A stretch of DNA of 64,000 nt from CAWAHD01 sp963781785 (GTDB lineage: Bacteria; Planctomycetota; Planctomycetia; Isosphaerales; Isosphaeraceae): positions 5,084,001-5,148,000 of the forward strand of contig CAWAHD010000002.1 of assembly GCA_963781785.1 (NCBI GenBank), given 5' to 3'. Shown here one piece after another: positions 23,801-33,321 of this stretch; position 1 is the first letter of the stretch; every line of letters begins with the position of its first letter. Under the pieces are notes generated by a model. That model was not told the DNA's origin. It worked only from the letters and a program-made list of their open reading frames with translations, and made no database searches. The position numbers were made by a program, and so were the translations under genes.

Positions 23801-24093
23801 CTTTCATCGGGCCAGGGCGCACGCTTGATGTTCACGCCCGTGGCGCGGTTGGATGACCGGCGATCACCCGGCAGCGGGGTTGCTCGTCCACTCACCGGGT
23901 TCCAGCCGATCTCATCGTCTTCCAGGAATCCAACGCCGAAGCGGCGCGCGAGCAGCTTGTTCCACGTTTTCGCGAACTCGCCGTGCTTGAGCGCGTTGAA
24001 CCTCGACCGATTTTTGCCCGCGGTCGTCCGCGGGCCCGTGCTCTTCTGCGCATTCTTACGGTTCGCGTTAATCTGGAGCTGGGAGGTTGGCAT
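23794..24093 (-). CDS. Short KSTGPRT-motif protein of unknown function, possibly truncated
   Basis: The 99-residue ORF starts MPTSQLQINANRKNAQKSTG and continues PRTTAGKNRSRFNALKHG. This (I)NANRxNAQKSTGPRT...NALKHG opening is characteristic of a family of small uncharacterised bacterial proteins abundant in planctomycetes, from recall. Family members usually continue for longer, with a helical region after the KHG motif; here the rest is a short, unfamiliar stretch, so the gene may be truncated. It converges on the PEP-CTERM gene, and the two ORFs overlap by seven bases at their 3' ends. No function is proposed. Confidence 0.6.
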   Translation of the reverse strand: MPTSQLQINANRKNAQKSTGPRTTAGKNRSRFNALKHGEFAKTWNKLLARRFGVGFLEDDEIGWNPVSGRATPLPGDRRSSNRATGVNIKRAPWPDESY

Positions 24094-24313
24094 CTCGAAT
24101 TCTCCTCGCTGGTTTTCTGCGTTCGGCTTGCCCTGTTCAGGTATCCGGTTTCAGCCGATGAAAATACGCGTTTTCTTCGGGAACCGACAACGGATCGCTT
24201 TCAACGACCCGCTACTGATATGATCCACAGAAACGCGGAATTTGGTGCGTGATTCGCAAGGGATTTGGAGGGATTTCGCTGGTGGCGGTCCGGATTGCCG
24301 GATTGTCCCGGTT

Positions 24314-24391
24314 TTGTTGCGCTCGATCGAACGACGGCGCGAGCCACCGATTCCTTTCCCCCCCTTGTGAAGGGGGGGTTAGAGAGGATGG
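24314..24391 (+). repeat. Dispersed GC-rich palindromic repeat, copy A
   Basis: This segment shares GCGCTCGATCGAACGACGGC and GCGAGCCACCGAT with 38999-39077. It ends in the repeat core, a C-run, TTGTGAA and a G-run, followed by TTAG. It lies directly upstream of the IS110 transposase, and the similarity to the other copy ends near 24391. Confidence 0.7.
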
Positions 24392-25640
24392 TTGGACCAG
24401 TCACTCACGTTCACGTGGGTTATCCTGGAAGCTTGAGGGCGTTCCGAGACAGTGCCAACAACCGGGAGGACTGGTCCATGAATCACTTTACCATAACCAA
24501 GTACGTCGGTCTGGATGTGCACAAGGACACGATCGTCATCGCTGTTGCGGAGCTCGGCCGGCAGGCGGGGCGGGTGGTGGGGATGGTGCCCCACGAATGG
24601 AAAGCTTTGAGCAAGGTACTCAACAAGCTCGGGCCGCGTTCCTCGGTTCACTGTTGCTATGAGGCCGGGCCAACCGGTTACGGGGTCGCCCGAGCCCTCA
24701 AGGCCGCGGGTTGGTCTTGCGACGTGATCGCTCCTTCATTGGTCCCCAAGAAGAGTGGCAGGCGGATCAAGACCGATCGTCGCGATGCCATTATGCTGGC
24801 CCAGAACCTTCGCTCTGGTGACCTGGTCCCGGTATACATCCCCGACGAACAGACCGAGGCAATCCGCGACCTTGAGCGGGCTCGACAAGACGCCAAGAAA
24901 GCCGAGCGGGTGGTACGGCATCAGTTGAGCAAATTCCTGCTGCGCAACAACCGGCGTTACCCTGGCAAAACAACCTGGAACGACGCGCATCGGGCCTGGA
25001 TCGCCCAGGAGGTCTTCGCCGAGCCGTCCCAGCAATACGTGTTGAGCGACGGCCTGGCGGCGGTCGAGGCGGCGACCCTGCGGGTCACGCAGTTGACCGA
25101 GCGGCTGAGAGACTTCACCAAGGGCTGGCGTCTGGAGTCGCTGGTCACGGCGTTGCAAGCGCTGCGTGGGGTCGAGTTCGTGACGGCCGTGACGCTGGCG
25201 GCGGAGGTAGGAGACTTCCTGCGATTCGCGAAGGCGACCGATTTCATGGGGTACGTCGGGCTGATTCCGTCCGAGAATACCAGCGGTCCTACCCGGCGAC
25301 AGGGGCCGATCACGAAGACGGGGAATGCCCATGTGCGGCACGTGCTAGTGGAATCTGCATGGCACTATCGGAACCAACCGCGAATCGGCAAGGCGCTGCG
25401 AGAGAGAAGCGTGGGAGTGTCGCCCCAGATATGCGCGATTGCGTGGAAGGCGCAGAAGCGATTGCACAACCGACTGCATCGTCTGATCGGCCGAGGGAAA
25501 TGCCCGGGCGAGGCAGTGACCGCGGTGGCGCGTGAACTGGCGGGATTCGTATGGGCGATTGCCCGGGAGGTGAAACCGCTTGCGAGTTGATTGTCGTTTG
25601 GTCAGTGGAGCATCCTTGCAAGATTTCGCCGGCTCCACGC
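24392..25640 (+). mobile_element. IS110-family insertion sequence (ends approximate)
   Basis: The element contains a single intact IS110-type transposase. IS110 elements typically lack clear terminal inverted repeats and target duplications, so the ends cannot be fixed by eye. The left limit is placed where similarity to the dispersed repeat stops (24391); the right limit is a guess shortly after the stop codon. Family members encode a guide (bridge) RNA in their non-coding end; the candidate stretches are 24392-24477 and 25591-25780, with no structure proven. Confidence 0.45.
24478..25590 (+). CDS. IS110-family transposase (DEDD recombinase)
   Basis: ATG 24478 follows CGGGAGG about 9 bases upstream; the in-frame upstream extension to 24265 only translates the repeat and is rejected. 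The 370-residue protein has the N-terminal RuvC-like DEDD domain (YVGLDVHKDTIVIAV near residue 9, then CYEAGPTGYG and TDRRDAIMLAQ). The C-terminal Transposase_20 domain includes LRGVEFVTAVTLAAEVGDF and YVGLIPSENTSGP, with the conserved serine region of the family. All expected motifs are present without frameshift, so the enzyme is probably functional. It catalyses excision and insertion of its element, guided in studied relatives by a bridge RNA. No second copy is in the window. Confidence 0.93.
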   Translation: MNHFTITKYVGLDVHKDTIVIAVAELGRQAGRVVGMVPHEWKALSKVLNKLGPRSSVHCCYEAGPTGYGVARALKAAGWSCDVIAPSLVPKKSGRRIKTDRRDAIMLAQNLRSGDLVPVYIPDEQTEAIRDLERARQDAKKAERVVRHQLSKFLLRNNRRYPGKTTWNDAHRAWIAQEVFAEPSQQYVLSDGLAAVEAATLRVTQLTERLRDFTKGWRLESLVTALQALRGVEFVTAVTLAAEVGDFLRFAKATDFMGYVGLIPSENTSGPTRRQGPITKTGNAHVRHVLVESAWHYRNQPRIGKALRERSVGVSPQICAIAWKAQKRLHNRLHRLIGRGKCPGEAVTAVARELAGFVWAIAREVKPLAS

Positions 25641-25781
25641 CGGCGACCGGGGGCTCATTGCCGCCCCCTGGACCCCGCTAGCCTCTCTCTGTTTCCGGTC
25701 TGAGGAACCCGAATCGAGGACCGGAATCATCCATATTCACCCACACGATTACGCGAAGAGCCATTATTTAAGGAGTCTTGA

Positions 25782-25994
25782 GGAGAGAGCCAAAGAGACC
25801 GGTCGCGTTGGCAGTACGGTAAGGAGGAATCCTCGGCCCCCCCTTAGGCCGGCCGCATGGAGGCGACCGACGCCTGTTGTTAGAGTAGAGGAAGCCTCTG
25901 TCGGATCGACCTCATGCCGGAACCAACCCGCGAATATCAGATTGATCAACCGTCGTAACGAAGCCCGACGCGGCCGGTCTTCTTGGCTCTCTCC
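25782..25994. repeat. 213-bp element with about 31-bp imperfect inverted terminal repeats
   Basis: GGAGAGAGCCAAAGAGACCG continuing GTCGCGTTGG at 25782-25812 matches the reverse complement of 25963-25994 (GGAGAGAGCCAAGAAGACCG continuing GCCGCGTCGGG) with a few mismatches. The interior has no convincing ORF. The layout resembles a MITE or a decayed small transposable element. No target duplication is evident. Confidence 0.6.
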
Positions 25995-26078
25995 AGGAGG
26001 AAGTCCCCGGAACAAGAGCCAAAAGAAGAGAAACCCCCTGTGAAACCCCCCGGCTCGTGGCCCTCGCCGGGGAACAGT

Positions 26079-26117
26079 CTTGGGGTTGGGACGATCGTCG
26101 ATCGTCCCAACCCCAAG
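26079..26117. repeat. Perfect 39-bp palindrome
   Basis: Arms CTTGGGGTTGGGACGATCG and its exact reverse complement are separated by a single T. It lies in the gene-free stretch downstream of the IS110 element and of the minus-strand MFS gene. There is no T-run after it, so it is not a textbook terminator. It may be a dispersed palindromic repeat. Confidence 0.85.
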
Positions 26118-26244
26118 GCCAAACCAAGAAAAACCTGGTGGCGACGGGTTGACAGGTCCAACCATACCAGGGGGGGTGGGCCCCGCGCGACCAGGTAGCA
26201 CTGCCCTTGTGCGCAGGGGCAAAGAGGGCGGGGCCCGACGCTTG

Positions 26245-26335
26245 AGAATCGAAGAATCGAAAGCTCGCGACGGCCGTGTGGCTGGCGGTGCCGCGCCCAC
26301 CCCCCCAAACCCCCCCTTCGCAAGGGGGGAAAGGA
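26245..26335 (-). repeat. Dispersed GC-rich palindromic repeat, copy B
   Basis: GACGGCC(G/T)TGTGRCTGGCGG is followed by a C-run, AAA, then the palindrome core CCCCCCTTCGCAAGGGGGG. It matches 31711-31811 and 39108-39220 in the same orientation. Between IS110 and here (25591-26404) I see no gene; the stretch holds this repeat, the 213-bp inverted-repeat element and the 39-bp palindrome. Confidence 0.75.
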
Positions 26336-26404
26336 CTGCGAGAGCGGAGTGTCTTCCCGATCAGCGATTTCGGATTTCGGATTTGACGCTTCGGACTCGG
26401 GTTT

Positions 26405-27876
26405 TCACCGGGCGCCGGGCCGTCTCGGGGCCGCTCTGAGCTTGGCGAGCATCAGAGCCATCTCGCGAGGCAAATGGCGGGCGCCGGCGAGCAAGACCGT
26501 TCCGGAGATCAGCAGGGCGGGAATCACAACCAGCATGCCGGCGGTCACGTTTTCGGGGTCGCGGCCCGGCTGCTGAACGGGTACGGCGCCCACGGCGGCG
26601 AGCGCCTTGCCGAAACCCGTCGCCATGCTGTCCGGCTGACCAAAGGTGTCGACCACCCACCCCATCAAATGGGGCGACCAGATGTCGCCCAGAAGATGAA
26701 CGGCCGTCAGTGTGACGGCACAGGCGACCGCGCGCATATTGGGCATCACGACGCTCGAGATGATCGTGTAACACGGCACGATGTTCAGGAACATCACGGC
26801 TTCGGCGAGGAACAAGCCGCCCAGAGTCCAGGAAAAGCTTCGCGCGTAGATCGCGGTCAAGACGCAGGGAATCGCCCCGAGCATCGCCAGCCCCGGAACG
26901 ATGAAGAGCGCACCCGGCTTGAGCTTCGAGGACCAGCCGGCCAGCCAGCCGCCGGCCGCCGTGCCGGCGACCGCTGCGACCAATAGCGTGAGGGCCAGCG
27001 GCGAATCGACCTGGGCATCCGTGAGGTTCTTGACGACGGTCAGAAACGTCCGTGACCAGTACACGAGACCCGCCAGGGCAAACGACGAAAATGTGATTCC
27101 AAAGACCGAGTACGTGAACGAAGAATTGACCATCAAGTCGATGTAATCCTCGCGGCTTGGCCCCACTCGCTCGTGCAGCCGCAGCCGCTCAAGGTCGACG
27201 TGCTCACTCAAGCCGCGCACCGGCTCCGGGAGCACTAGCGCCAGAAGTGCCAGCAGAATCCCCGCGCGCCTGCCGCGAGAAAAGCCGTCTGCCATGTTGT
27301 CATGTGGGCGAGGGCCCCGCCCAGGCTGAGACCCAGCCCGGCACCCAAAGGCACCGCCAGGAAATAGATCGCCAGCCCCCAGGCACGAACCGGACGGGGA
27401 AGGATGTCCATCAGGATCGTGAGCGCGGTGACCTCGAAAGCCGCTCCACCCACGCCAACCAGGACCCGGGCCGCCTGAATCTGGTCGTACGAGCCCGCCA
27501 GCCCGGTTGAGACCGCCGCCAGACTCCAGATCGAGTATCCGACCGCCAGGAGTCGAGGCCGCCGGTACCGGTCGACCACGTAGCCGATCGGCGGGCTGGC
27601 CAGGGCCAGACCAAACAGCAAGATGGTCGAGATCCATCCGGCTTGCGTAGCGGAAAGCGCGAGCTCCAGGCGAATCTGCGACAAGACCGCCGTCAGGAGC
27701 CAGCGGTCGATCGAGACCAAGAGGTACATCACGAAAAGGAGCGCAACCACGCCCCAGGCCCAGCGTGGAGCGGCGGACCCAAGCACGGAAGCGCCGGGCG
27801 AGGCGATCGGAATCCCCTGCCCAGCCGCCGGCGGCGACGGCGGTACCGGTGCAGACTGGGCGCTCGCTTGCTCCAC
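26405..27876 (-). CDS. Major facilitator superfamily transporter (one-base frameshift)
   Basis: The first half (to about 27262) reads WAWGVVALLFVMYLLVSIDRW, then DRYRRPRLLAVGYSIWSLAA, with the MFS loop 2-3 motif (GYVVDRYRRP) and helices 1-6. It then hits a stop at 27235. The second half is in another frame: GILLALLALVLPEPVRGLSE, then helices 7-12 including YSVFGITFSSFALAGLVYW and the end near 26405. Adding one G in the run at 27260-27263 yields about 490 residues, normal for MFS. GTG 27876 is chosen as start; GTG 27915 is possible. The substrate is unknown; the SIDRW opening and DIWSP segment recall sphingolipid-transporter (spinster)-like members. It lies 110 bases downstream of the PVC-type dehydrogenase on the same strand. 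Confidence 0.85.
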
Positions 27877-27987
27877 GTTTCCAGGTCCCAACGCGGCATA
27901 GCCGCAACGAAGCACGAAATCCGCAATCTCAAATCCGAAACGATGCGCGCACCACGCGGTGATGTTGCGGAGTCAGAATCGAAAGAA

Positions 27988-30900
27988 TCACTTCTTGGAC
28001 TGGTCGGGATTCTTGAGTGTTTCCAGATAAGCGATCAGATCGGCGAAATCGTCGAGAGTCAATCCCTGAGCCAGGCCGTTGGGCATCAAGGAGACGTCGC
28101 TGCGCTTGCGCTCGTCGATGTCGGCCTTGGGGATCCGGATCGACTTCGCCTCGGCGTCGCGGATCTCGACCGAGTCGGATGTCTCGTTGCGCACGATGCC
28201 CGTCACGATGCGGCCGTCGGCCAGGGCGAATGTCGTCGACTCGAATCCCGAGGAGATCTTGGCAGAGGGATACAATACCGACGCGATCAGTTCGTCGCGC
28301 GGATACTTGGCGCCGACGGATGAGAGCTCCGGGCCGACTGAGCCCCCTTCCTTGCCGACAGTATGGCACTTGTTGCAGGCCAGTCCCTTCGCGTCACTGA
28401 AGAGCGTGCGACCTCGGGCGGCGGTCCCCTTGCCCTTCTGCGCCGCGCGCGGTAGGTCTCGGGGTTGAAGGCTTCCCGCGCCGGGGCCTTGAGGAACGCG
28501 TACTCGGCCGTGGCCGTCACGGCCACCGCGAACTGCCAGGGGCCGCCGCGGTTGCCACAGCGAACGAGGACCGAATTGGGTCCTTTGGCCAGCGTGACGT
28601 TGAATCGCGCCTGGTCATGCGCAAAGCCGCGCCGGTCGGCGAAGTCGTACACCTGCTTGCCGCTCAACCACACCGTCAGGGTGTCGTCCGAGCCGATGAC
28701 CATTTCGGCTTTCCGCTCAGACGGGCTCTCGATGACGGCGTAGCCATAGGCCACACGATCCTCCTCCGACGAATAGATTCGGCCCAGATCGATTTGCCCC
28801 TGCGTGTCCACGGCCTGAGCCGTCCGCCAGGCCACGGTCTTGCCGTCGGCCCCTTTCCATTTCGCGGAGAGATCGACCGACTTCTCCGCGTGCAATTCGG
28901 GCGGGGCGGCGATCGGGAACGGTCCGAGCAAGTGCCAGCTTGTCACAGGCACCACCCCGACGTAGATCGCCCGCAGCGCGGGAATGGCCCCGGGGGGAAG
29001 CTCGTGCCGCCCCGCAAGCTGGTCGAGCACCGGGGCCGCTTGATCGCGAAGGTTGGCGAGCGCCGTCGCAGAGGCTTGGCGCAGGTCCTGGTTCTTGTCG
29101 GTCAATCCGCGCAGATACACCTGAAGAGCCCGGATGTCGGGCAAAGCCGCCAGGGCCATGCCGGCGTCGAACCGTGATTCCGGGGTGTCCGATGCCGCCA
29201 TCAACACCGGAATCGCTTCCCGATCGGCCAGCACCCCCGCGGCGGCGATCGACCGGTTCCGGACCGGGACGGCGGGGTCGATCCACAGAGGTCGAAGGGC
29301 CCGGATCACTTCGACCCGAGCCGGCTCGTGGTTGTCCTTGACGATCGCAACCAGCGCATCGACTGCGGCGGATCGAACGTCGGGCGCCGGGCTCTTGAGC
29401 GCTCGGAGCAAGGGCTTGATCGACCTGGCATCCTTCAAGCGTCCCAGCGCGGCGATCACCCGCGGCGTCCGATCGATCAAAAGCGACTGATCGTCCAGAA
29501 CCTGACCGAGGACCGCGGCGGCTTCTTGCGTGCCGATCATCTCGATGGCTTCGAGGGCCGCATCGCGCAGCGGCTGGTCGGCGCGGCGGTCGCGCAGGGT
29601 GGCGGCCAGGATGACGAGGGCCTCTGGATCGGCGAATTTGCCGAGGCCCACCGCGATCGAGCGCTTGACTTTCGAGTCTTTCTCGACGGTGAATCGCTCG
29701 CGGAGAAGGCCGCGAGCATCGCGGTCGCCGGTCTCGATCAAAGCAAGGGCGGCGGCGTTCCGGATCGATGCCGATTGGTCGGCGACAAGCTCGCGGATCG
29801 TCGCCATCACTCGCGGCGTGCCTTGCCAGGCGATGGTCCTGGCCGGCGGCTTGTGCGAGGCCGGCTGGGTGCCCCACCACTTGCTGTCCCAGGGCGGCGG
29901 TTTCTTGTAGCTCTCGGCCAAGTACAGGAGGGCCTTCGTGCGCTCCTCAACCGGATGCTTTGCCGACGAGGCAAAGGCCGTCAGCCTATTCACGGCGACT
30001 ACGTCGTACACTCCCTCCATCGCCAGCAAGACGCCGGCGCGGACCCCTTTACTGCGGGAGTCGAGTCCGACGGCGGCCGCACCCCAATCGTTGATGCGCC
30101 AGAGCGCTCTGCGGGCGGAGTAGGCGAGGAACGGGTCGGTGTCCTCGAGCAACGGGAACAAGGCGGGGATCGCCTCTTTTCCGCCGATTCGCCCCAGCGC
30201 AATTGCCGCCTGGAGGCGGACGGCGGGTTCCTTGTCCTTGAGTAGCTTGACGAGCGGCTCGAGCGCAATGGGCACCGCCCGCTCACCCAGGGCGCGGGCA
30301 GCCTGGCTGCGCAGGCCGGCATCCGGTGACTTCAGGGCCTCGATCAAGGGATAGCTCGCCTCGGGGGTCGCACCCGCAAGCGCGTCGACAACCCAGACAA
30401 GATGCCGCCGGGCGATGGGCGGTGTCGAGGGATTGGCAAGCGCATCCGTCGCAGCCAGGAGGGCCGGTTTCCCGCGGCGAATGAGCGCCGTCTGGGCACG
30501 GAACCGCTCGTTGAACGACGGGTGGTCAAGCTGGTGGATCTGCGCGGAAGGGGGTTCAGAATCTTTGCCGCGCGGGCGGGTTTTGACTTGATCCGCGGCC
30601 GAGTACGTTACGGCATAGACTCGCCCCAGTTCTTCGTTCTTGTTTCCCCAGCTTCCGAGCGACCAGTCGGCGACGTAGAGGGTTTTGCCGTCGTGAGACA
30701 AGGCCAGATCGAGCGGGCGGAAGCTGTCGACGGAGCCGGGTTCGACCAGGTCGAACTTGTCGGCGATCTTGAAGCTGGATCGATCGGGCACGAAGCGAAA
30801 GCCGCGAACGACCCGCTGGCCCCACTCGGCCCAGAAGAGACAGCCCCGGTATTTCTCGGGCCAGACATCCTCGCCATAAAACACGCCGCCGCAGGGAGAG

Positions 30901-31742
30901 CCGCCGCCATATTCGGCGATCCGCGGGAGCATGCGGTCGGTGCGGTCGTGGTAATCGAAGGGATAGCCGTAGTAGCCGCCGTCGATGTGATGCGTGACCC
31001 TGGTCCACCACCCCAGGCCGTCGTCGGTGTTGTCATAGGTGAAGAGATTATCGCGATCGTCGAGGTTCGGCTCGAGATGGTTTCTCGTGCCGGTCGAGAA
31101 CACCTCGATGCCGGTGCCGTCGAGCCGGCACCGCAAGACTCCGCCCCCCACGACCTGGACCGTGCGACGGTCGGGGCCGGTCGCTTTGGGCACACCCTTA
31201 TCACCGACGGAGATATAGAGGTACCCGTCGATACCGATCTTGAGGCCGGAGACGATGTGGTCGTTGAAGTCGTTGGGAGTGCCGGCGGGTACGCCCAGGT
31301 CGGTGAAGAGTTCTTTGCGATCGTCGGCCTTGCCGTCGCCATCGCGGTCGCGAAGCACGGTGAGATGAGGCATGTTCATCACGTAGAGCGCACCATCGTG
31401 CCAGACCATGCCGAAGATGGCGCAGAGCTTGTCGGCAAAGACAACCGGCTCTTTGCCGTCGCGGAACAAGAGGATCCTGTCGATCGGCTTGGTCGCCGGC
31501 CCGACCTGATCCATGGGATCCTCTGCCACGAAGAGCGACCCATCGGGCGCCGTCGCAACCTGGCAGGGATACTCGACGGCGGGCACGGCCGCGACGAGGC
31601 GAATCGCAAACCTGTCGGGGACCTTGGGCATGTCGGCGTGGGCCGGCGAGATCGAGTGCGCTGCGATCCAGAGAGCGGCGATGAGGAACGGATGACGAGA
31701 AAGAGTTGGTGACGGCCTTGTAACTGGCGGTGCCCCGACCAC
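27988..31742 (-). CDS. PVC-type heme-binding dehydrogenase with HEAT repeats (one-base frameshift)
   Basis: The mature protein begins after a hydrophobic export segment (FLIAALWIAAHSISPAHA). The N-terminal half is a sugar-dehydrogenase-like beta-propeller, the planctomycete/verrucomicrobial membrane-bound dehydrogenase family: RFAIRLVAAVPAVEYPCQVA, then GSLFVAEDPMDQVGP, then NHLEPNLDDRDNLFTYDNTD. HEAT-like repeats follow from about 30300 to 29000 (LKSPDAGLRSQAARALGERA and others). The C-terminal heme module (LACNKCHTVGKEGGSVGP, a CxxCH cytochrome c site) is in another frame; adding one base near 28437-28453 joins it and gives about 1,251 residues. It probably oxidises a sugar-like substrate in the periplasm and passes electrons to a cytochrome. 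The start is uncertain because repeat copy C lies there: GTG 31742 is used; the frame is open to 31889. Confidence 0.85.
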
Positions 31743-31811
31743 CCCCCCTAACCCCCCCTTCGCAAGGGGGGGAAAAAGACGCGACGAAACCCGGGAGAAC
31801 GCGCAGGCTCG
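31711..31811 (-). repeat. Dispersed GC-rich palindromic repeat, copy C
   Basis: GACGGCCTTGTAACTGGCGG, a C-run, TAA, then the CCCCCCTTCGCAAGGGGGG core and GACGCGACGAAACCCGGGAG match copy F over about 100 bp. It overlaps the likely start of the PVC-type dehydrogenase; its translation appears as PPLAKGGLGGVV in that frame. Confidence 0.8.
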
Positions 31812-32320
31812 TTCTGATCGGCCCAGGCGGAGGGTGGTGGGTGGAATGCATGAGCGACGTACACCACGATCAGGGTTGGGGGGGGTCATTCAGGCGGGAA
31901 ATTGCACGGAGATTATAGCCCGTCATCCGCAACGCCCGCAATCCGATGAGTGGCTTGCAAATGACGACGGATTGAACCGGGCGCGTCCGGCGGGTATGAT
32001 TCAGGTGACGATCGATGTCCCAAAGTAACTGTACGCTCTCTCAGTTCACATCTCAGCCACAAGCGACCCAAAGGAGGCCGGCGATGCGAATTGTTTCATG
32101 CATGAGTGTATCGTCGAGCTTGAGCCTCGCGCAAGGGTCACGGTAGCATCCGCGCCGCCAAGAGATTGCAGCGCGTATTTCCCGCGCCGTAATGCCCCGC
32201 GCCGGGTCAGGCTCGCATCGTGGATTGACCGATCGCCCCGATCGGGCGGCAACAATTGCGCCCCCTCTGGGCGTGGATCGGTCGCGCCAATTGAATCGAT
32301 CTTCTTTTATACAGCTAGAT
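31812..32320. other. Intergenic region between divergent genes
   Basis: About 500 bp lie between the minus-strand dehydrogenase and plus-strand rbfA. It holds no convincing ORF, RNA gene or strong hairpin. It should contain the promoters of both genes, but I cannot assign boxes. Confidence 0.5.
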
Positions 32321-32788
32321 ATGAGAGCGATGATGAGACATTATCTACCCTTGAAGGAAAAGGTCCGCTCCCTGTGCGCGGAGCTGGGCGAAGACGACGG
32401 TCAGGATCCGCATTGGAAAGCGTTGCGCAAAGGGCGGAGGCGGCGGGCCAGACCGCGGGTTCCCGAGGTTGACCGCAAGGCTTGCCAGCTTTGCCGGCAG
32501 GTCGCCGTCACGCTGGACGGTGTGTTCGCCGACTGCGGTGACGGCGTGCTTCAAAACCTGCACGTCGCCAGCGTGTCGCCGTTTCCTGACGCCTCACGGC
32601 TTCTGGTGACGGTGTCTTCGGTCGACGGACGGCCCGCAACGGAGGCCGGGCCGGAGGTCGTGATAGAACACCTCAATCACGCCAGCGGCCACCTCCGGCG
32701 CGAGATTGCGTCGGCGGTCACGCGCAAGCGCGCACCCTTATTGCTGTACCGGCTGGCTGAGCCCGCGCTCGCACGGGTTGATGCATGA
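32321..32788 (+). CDS. rbfA: Ribosome-binding factor A
   Basis: The 155-residue product contains the RbfA core: DRKACQLCRQVAVTLDGVFA, then LQNLHVASVSPFPDASRLLV, then VIEHLNHASGHLRREIASAV and TRKRAPLLLYRL. RbfA is a KH-like protein that helps mature the 30S subunit by binding 16S rRNA near helix 1. The N-terminus (MRAMMRHYLPLKEKVRSLCA) is longer and more basic than the usual opening. Three ATGs (32321, 32330, 32333) are possible; GAGAG precedes 32330. It is not next to nusA-infB here, its common place in other bacteria. Its TGA overlaps the ATG of the next ORF (ATGA), indicating translational coupling. Confidence 0.8.
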   Translation: MRAMMRHYLPLKEKVRSLCAELGEDDGQDPHWKALRKGRRRRARPRVPEVDRKACQLCRQVAVTLDGVFADCGDGVLQNLHVASVSPFPDASRLLVTVSSVDGRPATEAGPEVVIEHLNHASGHLRREIASAVTRKRAPLLLYRLAEPALARVDA

Positions 32789-33321
32789 AGAAGCATGACA
32801 GCCGGGCATGGCTGAGTACGTCCGTTCTCTTGCTTGTGATCGTGGGACTGACGCATGTCCTGGTCGCAAAGCAGCGTGATGAAATGCGCCTCAGGGCGGC
32901 GCTCACGCTCTTTGAGAATCGAGCGCACGAGGGGATCTACGGCGACTTGAGCATCTGGCGACCGTCAGTCACAACTTTGAATTGGGCCGACGGCGCCCCT
33001 CTGGAGGAAGTGATCGGACAGATCACGTTGATCACGAATCGACCGCGTACCTCGGGTATCGCGATGTCCTGCGGTAGGCAGCCGCCAGCGGTCGATCATT
33101 CACTCAATCACGACTCTCCCGGGTTGACCCGATTGCTCAGGCTCCTCGATCGTGATCGAGCGGTCCAGGAAGGCGCGGATCGTCTCGGCGTTGGTGCGCA
33201 GGTGCTTGGTGACCTCGGTGATCGAATATTCACTCCGTCCCGGGGCAAATATCAGAGGCAGGAGGATTTGATCGGCCGAGTGAGCGTCGACGGCGGCGTC
33301 GACCGCCTCGAAGGCAAGTAG
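32785..33321 (+). CDS. Small membrane-anchored protein, probably truncated
   Basis: The ATG overlaps the rbfA stop. The product opens MKKHDSRAWLSTSVLLLVIV, continuing GLTHVLVAKQR: a basic start then one membrane helix. A soluble part follows with VTTLNWADGAPLEEVIGQIT, resembling the LxWxDxPLxEVL segment of secretin-type short domains seen in planctomycete exported proteins. From about 33060 the sequence loses protein-like character, and the last 222 bases run antisense to rtcA. I infer that only the first ~90 residues are genuine and that the gene is truncated or frameshifted. No function is proposed. Confidence 0.45.
   Translation: MKKHDSRAWLSTSVLLLVIVGLTHVLVAKQRDEMRLRAALTLFENRAHEGIYGDLSIWRPSVTTLNWADGAPLEEVIGQITLITNRPRTSGIAMSCGRQPPAVDHSLNHDSPGLTRLLRLLDRDRAVQEGADRLGVGAQVLGDLGDRIFTPSRGKYQRQEDLIGRVSVDGGVDRLEGK

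Noticed and set aside
24265..24477. Longer N-terminus of the IS110 transposase
   Set aside because: It translates the dispersed repeat; ATG 24478 with CGGGAGG matches the family start.
25591..26300. Several overlapping ORFs downstream of IS110 on both strands
   Set aside because: They run through the inverted-repeat element and palindromes, conflict with each other and show no protein family.
30402..31712. 436-codon plus-strand frame inside the PVC-type dehydrogenase
   Set aside because: The minus strand has clear dehydrogenase and HEAT sequence here; the plus frame has none.
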